Source: Thioclava sp. SK-1 (GTDB lineage: Bacteria > Pseudomonadota > Alphaproteobacteria > Rhodobacterales > Rhodobacteraceae). Taken from it: 64,000 bases of DNA. Location: contig NZ_MDHA01000040.1 of the NCBI RefSeq assembly GCF_001705665.1, forward strand, positions 1 through 64,000. The letters are read 5' to 3'. The position numbers and the translations under genes are program-made. Under the pieces are notes generated by a model that saw only the letters and a list, made by a program, of their open reading frames with translations, did not search any database and was not told the DNA's origin. Below are positions 9,492 through 18,197 of the stretch, in pieces (the first letter of the stretch is position 1; every line of letters starts with the position of its first letter).

Positions 9492-9631
9492 AATTCACAT
9501 TATACATTCGGCAATAAAGCCGTTCACAAGCCACCGCATCCGTTCATTTAAACCGATCTGGCGCCCTGCGACACCTTTTCCAGGCCCCCTGCCCGATACC
9601 TAAACGGCATCACCAAATGCCCAAGCGGTCA

Positions 9632-9649
9632 TTGTGTGATGGAACACAA
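9632..9649. promoter_or_regulatory. TTGTGT-N6-ACACAA dyad upstream of intradiol dioxygenase
   Basis: Six-base arms TTGTGT and ACACAA are separated by six bases and lie 43 bp before the dioxygenase start. The T-N11-A spacing class fits LysR-type sites. The left arm region (TGTGTGAT) partly repeats the sequence of the dyad at 9469-9491. Confidence 0.4.
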
Positions 9650-9691
9650 CGGATCACCTTCCCCCTATACGAACACGTTGGGAGGATCGTG

Positions 9692-10564
9692 ATGCGGAAC
9701 ATTACTTTAGAAAATATCACTGAGGCCGTCGTAGCCTCGATGGACGGAGCTATTCCCGAGCGCAACCGTGAGATCATGGTTGCGGCGCTTAAACATATTC
9801 ACGCCTTCATGAAAGAGGTCAATCTGACCTATGACGAATGGCTGGAAGCGATGGAATGGATGCGCCGAGCAGGCGACATTTCCGATGATGCGCGCAATGA
9901 ATTCATCCTGATCTCCGACATCATCGGCGTCGAGGTTCTGGCCGATATGCTGGACAAAAAACCGACCCATAACGAGACGATCTCGACCGTGCTGGGGCCG
10001 TTTTACCGTGACAACCCGCCGGTGCTGCCCAATGGATCGTCGATTATTCAAAAGGATTTCGACAAACAGGAAACCGTGCGCGTATCAGGCCGCATTTGCG
10101 ATACGGATGGCAATCCGGTTGCGGGTGTGACGGTCGATGTTTGGGAAGATGCCCCGAACGGACTGTATGAACAACAAGACCCTGATCAGCCCGATTACAA
10201 CCTGCGCGGCAGATTGATGACAGATCAAGATGGCCGTTACGAATTCGTCGGCATCCGCCCCGTGCCTTATCCGATCCCCTATGACGGGGCTGCTGGAGAG
10301 TTGCTGAAATATATGGGCCATCATCCTTGGCGCCCTGGGCATATCCACTTCATGATCATGAAGGACGGGTTCAAAACGCTGATCTCGCAGATCTATGACA
10401 GCGAAACCGAATATCTGGACAATGACTCGGTTTTTGCCGTGAAAGAAGATCTGATCGGCACATTACAACCCGCGCCTGACGGGGCGGACACCGATTACGT
10501 CATGACTTTTGATTTCGTCATCCGCAGTGACGCCAAGCTGGTGCAGATGGCCGCAGCCGAGTGA
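9692..10564 (+). CDS. catA: intradiol ring-cleavage dioxygenase (catechol/hydroxyquinol 1,2-dioxygenase type)
   Basis: This 290-residue non-heme Fe(III) enzyme opens catechol between the hydroxyls to give cis,cis-muconate. The helical N-terminal dimerisation domain (about 1-100) precedes STVLGPFY and the catalytic beta-sandwich. Iron ligands are visible as Tyr159 (NGLYEQ), Tyr193 (VPYPIPYDG) and His217/His219 (RPGHIHF). The sequence style also resembles hydroxyquinol dioxygenases. The neighbouring muconate cycloisomerase, with no maleylacetate reductase in the window, favours catechol as substrate. Start 9692 has GGGAGGA 5 bp upstream; an in-frame ATG at 9617 lacks a good site. A strong terminator-like hairpin follows immediately. 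Confidence 0.85.
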   Translation: MRNITLENITEAVVASMDGAIPERNREIMVAALKHIHAFMKEVNLTYDEWLEAMEWMRRAGDISDDARNEFILISDIIGVEVLADMLDKKPTHNETISTVLGPFYRDNPPVLPNGSSIIQKDFDKQETVRVSGRICDTDGNPVAGVTVDVWEDAPNGLYEQQDPDQPDYNLRGRLMTDQDGRYEFVGIRPVPYPIPYDGAAGELLKYMGHHPWRPGHIHFMIMKDGFKTLISQIYDSETEYLDNDSVFAVKEDLIGTLQPAPDGADTDYVMTFDFVIRSDAKLVQMAAAE

Positions 10565-10588
10565 GCCTGCCAAGGTAACCTTCCCCAC

Positions 10589-10614
10589 GGGGGGCGCCCG
10601 CGCCCCCCATTTTT
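10589..10614 (+). terminator. intrinsic terminator between dioxygenase and cycloisomerase genes
   Basis: GGGGGGCG and CGCCCCCC form a perfect 8-bp stem with a CCCG loop, followed by ATTTTTA. It lies 24 bp after the dioxygenase stop and ends about 20 bp before the cycloisomerase start, so it probably lowers downstream expression rather than fully separating the operon. Confidence 0.75.
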
Positions 10615-10633
10615 ATGACAAGAGGAGGCATGC

Positions 10634-11803
10634 ATGAATACAGCCCTTGCTTCGCATATTTTGCAGCCCGCGGATCTGGCACTGGCGACCCGCATTCGGG
10701 CGGTCACCAGCCGGATCATCGAAGCGCCGACCCGGCGCAAGCACAAGCTGTCGAATACTTCTATCGCGCATCAGGGCTATGTTCTGGTACAGGTCACGCT
10801 GGACAACGGCGTGACGGGCTGGGGCGAGGGGTCGACATTGGGCGGTCCCCGCTGGGCCGAAGAAAGCGTCGAGGCCATGAAGGCCAATATCGACGCCTAT
10901 CTTGTGCCGGCGCTAATCGGACAACCGGCCTGTGATCTGGAAACGGCCACAACCTTGATGGACCGCGCCTGCAAGCGCAATTTTTCAGCGAAATCGGCGC
11001 TTGATATGGCGCTTCTGGATGCCACGGCGAAGACGCTTGGCGTGCCTGCGCATGCGCTTTTGGGGGGTGCGCAGCAGACCTCATTTTCGGCAATCTGGGC
11101 GCTGGCTTCGGGTGATGCGGGACAGGAGGTTGAAGAGGCCCGCGAAATGATTTCCAAAGGCTGGTTCAACCGTTTCAAGATCAAGCTGGGCTTTGCCGAT
11201 CCTGCAACCGACCTGAACCGGCTGGGCGCGCTGCAAAAGGCGCTGCCTGCGGGCACCGATATTATCGCCGATGTCAATCAAGGCTGGTCAGAAGGGGAGT
11301 GTATTCGCTATCTGCCAAAGCTGTCCGATTTGGGCGTTAGCCTGATCGAACAGCCGCTGCCAGCCGATCAGATGGGCGCAATGGCCCGCGTTGCGCGGCG
11401 CTCATCTATCCCGATCATGATGGATGAGGGCGTGTTCACCACCACCGAAGCCTTCGACGGATGCGCACAGGCGGCAGGCGCCGTTCTGTCACTGAAACTG
11501 TGCAAACATGGCAGCGTGCATCGGCTGAAGCAGGTTGCCGCTATTGCGCAGGCGGCGGGCGTTGATCTGTATGGCGGCTGCCTTTTGGAAAGTTCTATCG
11601 GTGCCTCGGCGCATCTGCATGCTTTTGCGACGCTTCCCAAACTGCATTGGGGCACCGAACATTTCGGCCCGAAAATCCTGATAGAGGATCTGACCCGCGA
11701 CGGGCTGCGCTATGAAAATTTTCGGGTGCATCTGCCGACCGGGCCGGGTTTAGGCATTACCCCTGATCCGGAACGGCTGGATCGCTTTGCTCGAAAGGAT
11801 TAA
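10634..11803 (+). CDS. catB: muconate cycloisomerase (enolase superfamily)
   Basis: This 389-residue enolase-superfamily enzyme of the muconate-lactonising subgroup converts cis,cis-muconate to muconolactone. The capping domain (about 1-140) is followed by the TIM barrel with FKIKLG (Lys182/Lys184, general base), DVNQGW (Asp213), IEQPLP (Glu239), MMDEGV (Asp264), SLKLCKHGS (Lys288) and LLESSIGAS. The KxK and DxN patterns are those of muconate or chloromuconate cycloisomerases rather than mandelate racemase. A strong GAGGAGG site precedes the start. It is followed 3 bp later by the small SCP2-like gene. Confidence 0.87.
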   Translation: MNTALASHILQPADLALATRIRAVTSRIIEAPTRRKHKLSNTSIAHQGYVLVQVTLDNGVTGWGEGSTLGGPRWAEESVEAMKANIDAYLVPALIGQPACDLETATTLMDRACKRNFSAKSALDMALLDATAKTLGVPAHALLGGAQQTSFSAIWALASGDAGQEVEEAREMISKGWFNRFKIKLGFADPATDLNRLGALQKALPAGTDIIADVNQGWSEGECIRYLPKLSDLGVSLIEQPLPADQMGAMARVARRSSIPIMMDEGVFTTTEAFDGCAQAAGAVLSLKLCKHGSVHRLKQVAAIAQAAGVDLYGGCLLESSIGASAHLHAFATLPKLHWGTEHFGPKILIEDLTRDGLRYENFRVHLPTGPGLGITPDPERLDRFARKD

Positions 11804-11806
11804 GCC

Positions 11807-12205
11807 ATGAAAGATCAATACACCCCCAATCTTGCCGCGCAATTTACCCGTATGGGACAGGCGCTGGCGGAAAAACCGCATTTGGCACGGCTGGGTGCGC
11901 TGTTTTCCGAAACTGTTCTGATCGAGGTCGACGGGCAGGAATATTACCTGACTTTCCATCGCGGTGCTTTGGAACGCGTAACCGAAGGCCCGTCACGCCA
12001 GACGCCCTGGCGCTTTGCGCTGCGGGTCGATGCCGAGGCGCTGAAAAAATTCTGGGCGCCGATCCCAGAGCCGCGCTTCCACGACATCTTCGGCTTTGTC
12101 AAAACCGGGCGTGGCCGGCTCGACGGCGACATTCTGGCGCTGGTGAAAAACCTGCGCTTCTTTAAGGAATTCATGGCCCTTGGCCGCATAACGGTGACAG
12201 CATGA
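11807..12205 (+). CDS. small uncharacterised protein, possibly SCP2-like
   Basis: This 132-residue soluble protein is not a muconolactone isomerase (CatC), although it sits where catC is often found. Its pattern (IEVDGQEYYLTFHRGALERV, a FALRVDAEALKKFW helix, then a late GRGRLDGDILALVKNL segment) resembles the SCP2 sterol-carrier fold, a small lipid-binding domain. That assignment is tentative. It is coupled on both sides: 3 bp after catB and an ATGA overlap with the hydrolase gene. It is therefore expected to act in the same pathway, but the function is unknown. Confidence 0.6.
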   Translation: MKDQYTPNLAAQFTRMGQALAEKPHLARLGALFSETVLIEVDGQEYYLTFHRGALERVTEGPSRQTPWRFALRVDAEALKKFWAPIPEPRFHDIFGFVKTGRGRLDGDILALVKNLRFFKEFMALGRITVTA

Positions 12206-13050
12206 CCATCCATCCCAGATTTGAACCGATCACCGGCCGCTACCTGACGCTGCAAATCGGCGGACGCGCGAACCGCATCTATATTGAAGAGGCCGGTCAG
12301 GGTCAGCCAGTGATCTGCTTTCACACCGCAGGCGCCGATAACCGTCAGTGGCGCCATATCCTTAATGATGGCGAGCTGACGGCGAACTACCGCTTTATCG
12401 CCCCCGATCTGCCCTGGCACGGCAAGTCGCTGCCCCCCGACGGCTTTGAGGAAGAAGAGTATCTTCTGACCACCGAAACCTATGTGGAAACGGTGCTGAA
12501 GCTGGTGGAGGCCTTGGGGCTGGACACCCCGATCTACGCGGGTTGTTCGATGGGCGGGCGCATCGCGCTGCAATTGGCGCTGAACCACCCTGCCCCGTTC
12601 AAAGGCTTCATCGCGATCGAGGCGTCAGATTTTCAGCCCGCCTGGTATGATATTGATTGGTTCCACCGCCCCGATGCGCATGGCGGTGAAATGGGTGCTG
12701 CCCTTGTCAGCGCGAATATTGCGCCACAATCGCCCGCCCCCGACCGCTGGAGCACGCAGTGGATGTTCATGCAATCGGGTCCGGGCGTGTTCCGGGGCGA
12801 TCTGAATTTCTACACCCGCGATGACAGTCTGGTGGGGCAGTTGGGCGGGATCGACACGTCGCAAACCCCGGTGCACATCATGGTCGGTGACTATGACATG
12901 ACCTGCACGCCCGAAGATGCGGAACGCACGGCCGCGACCATTCCCGGCGCAACACTTGCCGTGATGAAGGGGATCGGGCATTTTCCAATGAGCGAGAACC
13001 CCGCCACCTTTCGTCCGCATTTCATAGAGGCGCTTGCGAAGATGGGCTGA
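12202..13050 (+). CDS. alpha/beta hydrolase, candidate 3-oxoadipate enol-lactone hydrolase
   Basis: This 282-residue alpha/beta-hydrolase has the nucleophile elbow GCSMGG (Ser116), an acid candidate in MVGDYDMTC (Asp230/232) and the catalytic His at about 260 (GIGHFPMSE). In a catechol ortho-cleavage operon the expected lactone-opening enzyme is 3-oxoadipate enol-lactone hydrolase (PcaD/CatD), and this gene takes that position. Sequence alone does not prove the substrate. The start overlaps the stop of the preceding gene (ATGA), and a LysR gene follows after 20 bp. Confidence 0.75.
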   Translation: MTIHPRFEPITGRYLTLQIGGRANRIYIEEAGQGQPVICFHTAGADNRQWRHILNDGELTANYRFIAPDLPWHGKSLPPDGFEEEEYLLTTETYVETVLKLVEALGLDTPIYAGCSMGGRIALQLALNHPAPFKGFIAIEASDFQPAWYDIDWFHRPDAHGGEMGAALVSANIAPQSPAPDRWSTQWMFMQSGPGVFRGDLNFYTRDDSLVGQLGGIDTSQTPVHIMVGDYDMTCTPEDAERTAATIPGATLAVMKGIGHFPMSENPATFRPHFIEALAKMG

Positions 13051-13070
13051 CCCGGGGTGCGAAAGGGTAT

Positions 13071-13973
13071 GTGTTGGATTTCAGACGCCTGAAATATTTC
13101 ATTGCGGTGGCCGAAGAGCTGCACTTCGGGCGTGCGGCGGCGCGATTGGATATGGCACAGCCCCCCCTGTCCCGACAGATTGCCGCGCTTGAAGCGGAAC
13201 TGGGCGTAAAACTGTTCGACCGTGCCCGCAATCAGGTGCGTCTGACTGATGCGGGTGCGGTGCTTTTGGACCGTGCCCGGACCATACTTGCCAATCTTGA
13301 AACCGCCTATCGTGAGACACGGGCCATCGGAAACGGTAGTATCGGGCAATTGCGGATCGCCTTTGTGGGTTCGGCCACCCACGGGCCCCTTCCCAATTTG
13401 ATCAAGTCATTTCGCTTGCATTATCCCGATGTCGACCTGCTGCTATCGTCAATGAACAATGCCGAACTGGAACGTGCGCTGATCCAGAAAGACATCGACA
13501 TCGCCGTGGCGCGGCCCTGTCTGCAAGGCGATGAATTTCGATCAATTGAACTGATCCATGAACCACTGATCCTTGCGCTGCCCGACGGCACCGAGGCGGC
13601 GCGACGCACCAGCCCGCCGCTTTTGCGCGATGTCGCGTCAGAGCCTTTCATCTTATACCCGCGCCGGCCCAGGCCCTCTTTCGCAGATCACATCCTTGCT
13701 GTCTGTCAGGCAGAAGGTTTCCTACCGGGCGAGCAGGTGCTTGCGCAGGACTATCAGACAGCGATCTCTCTTGTGTCAGTGGGTGTTGGCATTGCGCTTG
13801 TCCCCCAAAGCGTTGCCTTATCGCCACGGCCGGGGGTCAGCTACCGCGATTATGTTGGGCGAAATCCCGGGACCTCACTGACTGTGCATTCGCGACGTGA
13901 CAATTATAAACCCCAGGTGATTAACTTCTTCACCCTTTTGAAAAAATTCCTCAAAAAGCCGCCGCGCATCTGA
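13071..13973 (+). CDS. LysR-family regulator of the catechol gene group
   Basis: This 300-residue LysR protein begins with the typical FRRLKYFIAVAEELHFGRAA and AQPPLSRQI HTH, the style seen in BenM/CatM/CatR-like aromatic regulators. The C-terminal domain has ILYPRRPRPSFADHIL, also common in that group. The start is GTG at 13071 (a TTG follows it), with GAAAGGG just upstream; no ATG gives a full HTH. It is codirectional with catA, catB and the hydrolase, and is likely their regulator responding to muconate or a related acid. Confidence 0.82.
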   Translation: MLDFRRLKYFIAVAEELHFGRAAARLDMAQPPLSRQIAALEAELGVKLFDRARNQVRLTDAGAVLLDRARTILANLETAYRETRAIGNGSIGQLRIAFVGSATHGPLPNLIKSFRLHYPDVDLLLSSMNNAELERALIQKDIDIAVARPCLQGDEFRSIELIHEPLILALPDGTEAARRTSPPLLRDVASEPFILYPRRPRPSFADHILAVCQAEGFLPGEQVLAQDYQTAISLVSVGVGIALVPQSVALSPRPGVSYRDYVGRNPGTSLTVHSRRDNYKPQVINFFTLLKKFLKKPPRI

Positions 13974-14106
13974 CGCAGGGCTTCAAGGGGCTATCGTGAC
14001 CAATGCAACGCTCATCTGACCTGCGCCCGGACCCCGGGTGTGCCCCAAAGCTGTCGCCGGGGACGCACCGGGGGCAGCGTCTGGCTTTGTCCGGTGCGCC
14101 CTGAAA

Positions 14107-15087
14107 TCAGGCGAAGTAGTCGCGCACCAGCATCTTGGCGGCATGTAACGCCAGTGCCTGCGTCGGTGCATTCGTGTTGCCGCTGGTGATCGTCGGCATG
14201 ATTGAGGCATCAATAACATGCAGCCCCTGTGCACCGCGCACCTTCAATGTGGCATCCACGACCGCCGTGTCATCGGTGCCCATCCGGCAGGTGCCGACCG
14301 GGTGCCACATTGTCGTTGCGACCTGCTTGACGAATGCGCCAATCTCTTCGTCGGTCTGAACTGCCTTGCCCGGCACGAATTCCTCTTCAAAAACCTCGGC
14401 CAAAGATTGCTGTTCCAGGACCTTACGCACGGCCTTCACCGCATCAATGCCCACTTGCAGGTCGGTTTCATGGCCGATGAAGTTTGGGTTGATGTCGGGC
14501 ATCGAGGTCGGATCGGCATCCGCCAGCCGCACCCAGCCGCGTGCTTTGGGCTGTAAGACAACGGTTGCAAAGGTAACACCCGAACGTGGGCCCGACGGGT
14601 TCAGACCATCGGTCGATATGATCGGTTCGTGGTAGCATTGCACCGTGGGCTGGGGATTGGAAAGGTCGTTGGGATCCCAGTAGGATACCGTTTCGATCCC
14701 GTTGCCGGCTGCCGGGCCACTGTTGGTCAGGATATAGCGCAGGCCGGCCTTGATCGTCCCCATGCCCTGCGCGGCGGACTGATAGCCAATGTCGCCCTTC
14801 ACATAGGCTGCGATCGCATTGACCGAGGTGCCGCCCCCAACAACCTTGCCCATTCGGTAGCGGCGGTTCTGGCCGTTCACCTCTACGGTTTCATACGGCC
14901 AGACATTGCGATCCTTTGCCAGCATCTTGGAATATCCGGCGGGAATGTGGATGAATGGATCATTGTCCTTCTTGCCGGCTTCCAGCACGGCGATGCTGGC
15001 CTTGGTGTGACGCGCCATGTGGTCAGCCACAACACAGCCGGCGGCGCCGGAGCCAATGATCAGTATATCATATTGAATTTTGGACAT
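14107..15087 (-). pseudogene. GMC-family alcohol dehydrogenase with large internal in-frame deletion
   Basis: The 326-residue product starts like an FAD-dependent GMC alcohol dehydrogenase (YDILIIGSGAAGCV dinucleotide fold, then MGKVVGGGTSVNAIAAYVKGD). It ends like one (TMWHPVGTCRMG active-site His, then SGNTNAPTQALA). Family members of the AlkJ type are about 530-550 residues. Around residue 99-100 (near 14790) the sequence jumps from the N-terminal FAD region into the segment before RYILTNSGP. About 200 residues of the FAD/substrate region are missing. The start follows AGAGG. It probably once oxidised an aromatic or aliphatic alcohol, upstream of the aldehyde dehydrogenase. I consider it non-functional. 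Confidence 0.75.
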
Positions 15088-15331
15088 TATATGCCTCTTA
15101 CGTCTTTGGATTATGGATAGGCGTCCATCGCCGCAGGTCGCAGCGTGTGGCGCCCTGTTGCACAATTTGCGGGGCTTAGAATGGCAAAGGGTGGGGTTTG
15201 CGCTGGCTGGAAATCCAGCGTTGCGTGGTAAAGGCCTCGATCGTTCCTTCAGGACCCCATTTGCCACCACCACCCGAGGCGCCGATACCGGCAAAGGGGC
15301 AATGCGGTTCGTCATGGACGGTGGAATCATT

Positions 15332-15757
15332 TATGATCGAGATACGCTAAAAGAAATCGTCCACGCCGCCCATATCGCAAACACACGCGCATGCCACCTT
15401 TACCCCAAGGAGCTTTCCGTGTTTCATGATATGAAAACTCAAGGAAAGATTCCAAAATGTGGACTAGCTTCATCATCTTCGTATACCTCGGGCTTGACCC
15501 CGCTATAGACACTGCTCCTGGGACGGTCCTTTTTGCAGGCATGATCCGGGGAGGTTACGAAAGTCGGGAAGCCTGTGAGGCAAACTTGCTTTTGGATCAG
15601 ATACAAGCCAGGCTTAAGCGGGATTTGCCAGACGATATCGGCTCTAGCCGTAAAGCCTTAGACGCTATCCAAATGATTCCGGTTTGCTACGATATCGGGG
15701 ACCCCCGATTTGCCCGATTCGCTCTCTCCCCGCCTTACTCGTGACAACTGGAATGAA
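15332..15757. mobile_element. approximately 426-bp insertion inside the aldehyde dehydrogenase gene
   Basis: This block separates two halves of the aldehyde dehydrogenase and has no similarity to that family in any frame. The boundaries are inferred from where dehydrogenase coding stops and resumes. The 426-bp length is a multiple of three, but the inserted frame changes the C-terminus and ends at 15665. I find no clear terminal inverted repeats and no transposase. TGGAAT(C/G)A occurs just outside the left and just inside the right junction, possibly a trace of the insertion mechanism. It carries one small open frame (15457-15744). Confidence 0.55.
15457..15744 (+). CDS. small hypothetical protein within the insertion
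   Basis: A 95-residue frame starts at ATG 15457 after an AAGGAAAG ribosome-binding-like sequence. The product begins with a hydrophobic segment (MWTSFIIFVYLGL). It continues into a soluble charged region with REACEANLLLDQIQARLKRDL and a late Cys (MIPVCYDIGD). I do not recognise the family. The clean ribosome-binding site and plausible amino-acid composition suggest a real gene carried by the inserted DNA, but chance is not excluded. Confidence 0.4.
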   Translation: MWTSFIIFVYLGLDPAIDTAPGTVLFAGMIRGGYESREACEANLLLDQIQARLKRDLPDDIGSSRKALDAIQMIPVCYDIGDPRFARFALSPPYS

Positions 15758-17110
15758 GATGTGAACCATCCCGGCGCGGATGTGTTCTGCCAGCATCTCG
15801 CCATGTGCGACATCGCGGGTGACAACCGAAGCCGAAAGCCCATAGGCGGTGTCGTTGGCAAGTGCCAGCGCCTCGCGCTCTTCCTTGAAGGGGATCACGG
15901 TTGCAACGGGGCCAAAGACTTCCTGGTCCCAGATCTCCATGTCGGGTGTCACATCGGTTAGGACGGTCGCTTGATAGTAGGCGCCGTCTGCTGCGCCGCC
16001 GCATTGCACCGTTGCGCCCGCGGCGCGCGCATCATCGACCAGCTTGGCGATACGGTCCAATTGCCGCGTATTGATGATCGGGCCAATCACCGCGGTCGGA
16101 TCGGTAGGGTCGGTGGGTGCAAAGGCACATGCCTTTGCGACAAACCGGGCCAGGAAGGCATCGTATAGGTCACGATGGACGATGATCCGGTCGGTCGACA
16201 TGCAAATCTGCCCCTGGTGTAAAAATCGCCCAAAGAAGGCCAGATCCACCGCGCGTTCCAGATCGGCATCGCGCAGGATAATCATCGGGTTTTTACCACC
16301 CAGCTCCAGCACGATTTTCTTGAAACTGCGTGCGCAGGCTTCGCCCAGCAACTGGCCCACACGGGTTGATCCCGTGAAACTGAGCACATTGACCCTTGGA
16401 TCTGTTGCAAAGGCCGTGCCAACGGCTGCCGCGCCGTCGCGCGACGTGGGGATAACGTTGAACACGCCGGACGGGAAACCTGCATCGGCCAGCAATTCTG
16501 CGATCATCAACCCTCCTGACAGTGGGCTGTCTTCGGAGGGTTTAAGAACCACCGTATTGCCAAGCGCCAGCGCGTAGATGAACCCCCGCAACGACAGATA
16601 TAGCGCAAAGTTCCAGGGCGTCACCGCCCCCACAACACCTGCGGGACGGCGCAGAGTTCGGTTGATCTTGCCCGGCACTTGGCTTGGGAATACCTCACCG
16701 ATGGCACGGGTTGGCAGGCCGGCTGCTTCACCGAAGACCAGGCCGACAAGGGAGGCTTCGAAGTCTGCTTTGCCGCGGCTCGACCCGGTTTCAGCAATTA
16801 GCGCATCGACGAAACAGTCTTTGCGTTCTGCGAACAGGGCCGCAGCACGATGGAGCAAGGCCGCGCGTGCCGCAGGGGCGGTCGCCTCCCAGCCGGGCTG
16901 GGCCGCAGATGCGGCGGCTATCGCGGCTTCGATTTCGGGGCGACCTGCGTCGGATACCCGGGCCAACACGGCGCCCGTGGCCGGGTTTCGGGTTTCAAAA
17001 CTGTCTGCGGTTTCGATCCAGCGGCCATTAATGAAACTGCCGCGCATCGGGGCGTCGGCGCCGGATGTGAAGGCTTTGGTCCAGTCAAGCATTGTGATCC
17101 TCCAAAATTT

Positions 17111-17126
17111 GCATACAATTGTATGC
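17111..17126. promoter_or_regulatory. perfect 16-bp palindrome, candidate operator of the aldehyde dehydrogenase
   Basis: GCATACAATTGTATGC is a perfect palindrome 19 bp before the aldehyde dehydrogenase start. The ATACAATTGTAT core is the kind of site bound by GntR/FadR-type regulators. No GntR gene is present in the window. Confidence 0.5.
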
Positions 17127-17189
17127 GATAATTTAGAGCGTCAGCCCGTTGATCAATGAACGCGCCGGTCAAGTTCTGGCATCAAACGG

Positions 17190-18155
17190 TCAATCACCCA
17201 AATCGTGATCGCGGCGTTGTTTGGCGCGGTAAAGCGCGGGTGAACCGCCGGTCTCTGCGCGGAAGACGCGGGACATGTGGCTTACGTCGGAAAACCCCAG
17301 CCGGTAAGAAATCTCCTTTAGCGGCAGGTTTGTTTCGCGCAGCATCACTTTCAGTTTCTGCACCCGTAGCCGGTTGGCATAGCGCGTTGGTGACGCGCCC
17401 AGCCTTTGCTGGAAGCGCCGCCGCAAAGTCGACTCGGACAGATTGGCCTTTGCGGCAAGCTCGCTGGTCGAAAGGTGATGATCAAGCTGGCGGTTGATCA
17501 GCTGAACAGCTGTGCTGACGCCATCGTCCTCGGCGCTGTCGCGAAAATCCAGCATGGTGCTTGCGCACCTTTGCAGCAGTCGCAAAAGCGCCATGTCGAT
17601 TGCCGTCTCGATCAGCAGGTCCGAAAAAACATCCCGCCTTTCGCGGAACATTGTAAACACCGCCTCCAGCCCCAATACCTGCGCATCCTTGTCTAAGATG
17701 TGCTGTGGAACACCCCAGCTCAGCGTTGCTATCGTGCCGTCGGTGCGGTTCGCGCCATAGGCGTTGAACCTGGACAGCAACATATCAAGGTGGCTTGCTT
17801 CCACCTCAAGGCAGTCGCAGATGATCGGTGCCCCCGGATGTGCGCCTGCCAAATCAATGTTGAATTCCAGACCTGAAGGGACATAAAGCAAATCGCCGGG
17901 GTTCAGAACAAGCGGGGGAAAATCTGCAATTGTGATGATCTTCTGACCTGTGCGAAGAAGGCAAAGCACCGGATTTGCAAAGCGAAACTGGACCTGAGCC
18001 GGTGTATTCGTCACATAACGCGCGGCTTCGGAACGCGCGGCGAAATGGGCAATGCGATACTCGATCAGCTTTTGGACAGATGTATCCGGTGTTTCGGTGA
18101 ACCGATCGCAGACGTCAGGCTGCACGCCGACGGGCGCGTTCATTTTTTTCTGCAT
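17190..18155 (-). CDS. AraC/XylS-family transcriptional regulator
   Basis: The 321-residue product has an N-terminal AraC-binding-2-like sensing domain (about 40-190) and a C-terminal double HTH (STSELAAKANLSESTLRRRF, then KEISYRLGFSDVSHMSRVFR). Its arrangement matches XylS-type activators that sense aromatic acids. Start 18155 is preferred because GGGAGGA lies 6 bp upstream; the ATG at 18161 would be too close. It reads toward the broken aldehyde and alcohol dehydrogenase genes and is divergent from the ABC importer, so it could control either. Confidence 0.82.
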   Translation of the reverse strand: MQKKMNAPVGVQPDVCDRFTETPDTSVQKLIEYRIAHFAARSEAARYVTNTPAQVQFRFANPVLCLLRTGQKIITIADFPPLVLNPGDLLYVPSGLEFNIDLAGAHPGAPIICDCLEVEASHLDMLLSRFNAYGANRTDGTIATLSWGVPQHILDKDAQVLGLEAVFTMFRERRDVFSDLLIETAIDMALLRLLQRCASTMLDFRDSAEDDGVSTAVQLINRQLDHHLSTSELAAKANLSESTLRRRFQQRLGASPTRYANRLRVQKLKVMLRETNLPLKEISYRLGFSDVSHMSRVFRAETGGSPALYRAKQRRDHDLGD

Positions 18156-18197
18156 GATCATTCCTCCCGATGTCGCCAGCCTTGGAAGGGCACGCAT

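Larger units (their letters stand above)
15176..17092 (-). pseudogene. benzaldehyde/vanillin-type aldehyde dehydrogenase interrupted by insertion
   Basis: The main part (17092 down to 15758) encodes an NAD(P)-dependent aldehyde dehydrogenase. It has the substrate-channel segment VTPWNFALYLSLRG, FTGSTRVGQLLG, the catalytic Glu in LELGGKNP and the catalytic Cys in HQGQICMS. Family sequence stops after AGMVHI. The missing end is found further on, at 15331 down to 15176: NDSTVHDEPHCPFAGIGASG, a GGKWGPEG stretch and a stop at 15176-15178. About 426 bp of foreign sequence lies between. The enzyme probably oxidised an aromatic aldehyde to the acid used by BenABC. The start has GGAGG upstream. Confidence 0.85.

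Noticed and set aside
11807-12205. Muconolactone isomerase (catC)
   Set aside because: Too long and lacking the CatC sequence pattern; more like an SCP2-type fold.
15088-15330. Extension of the alcohol dehydrogenase frame to an ATG at 15330
   Set aside because: The extra 81 residues are an out-of-frame reading of the aldehyde dehydrogenase end; the FAD domain starts properly at 15087 with its own ribosome-binding site.
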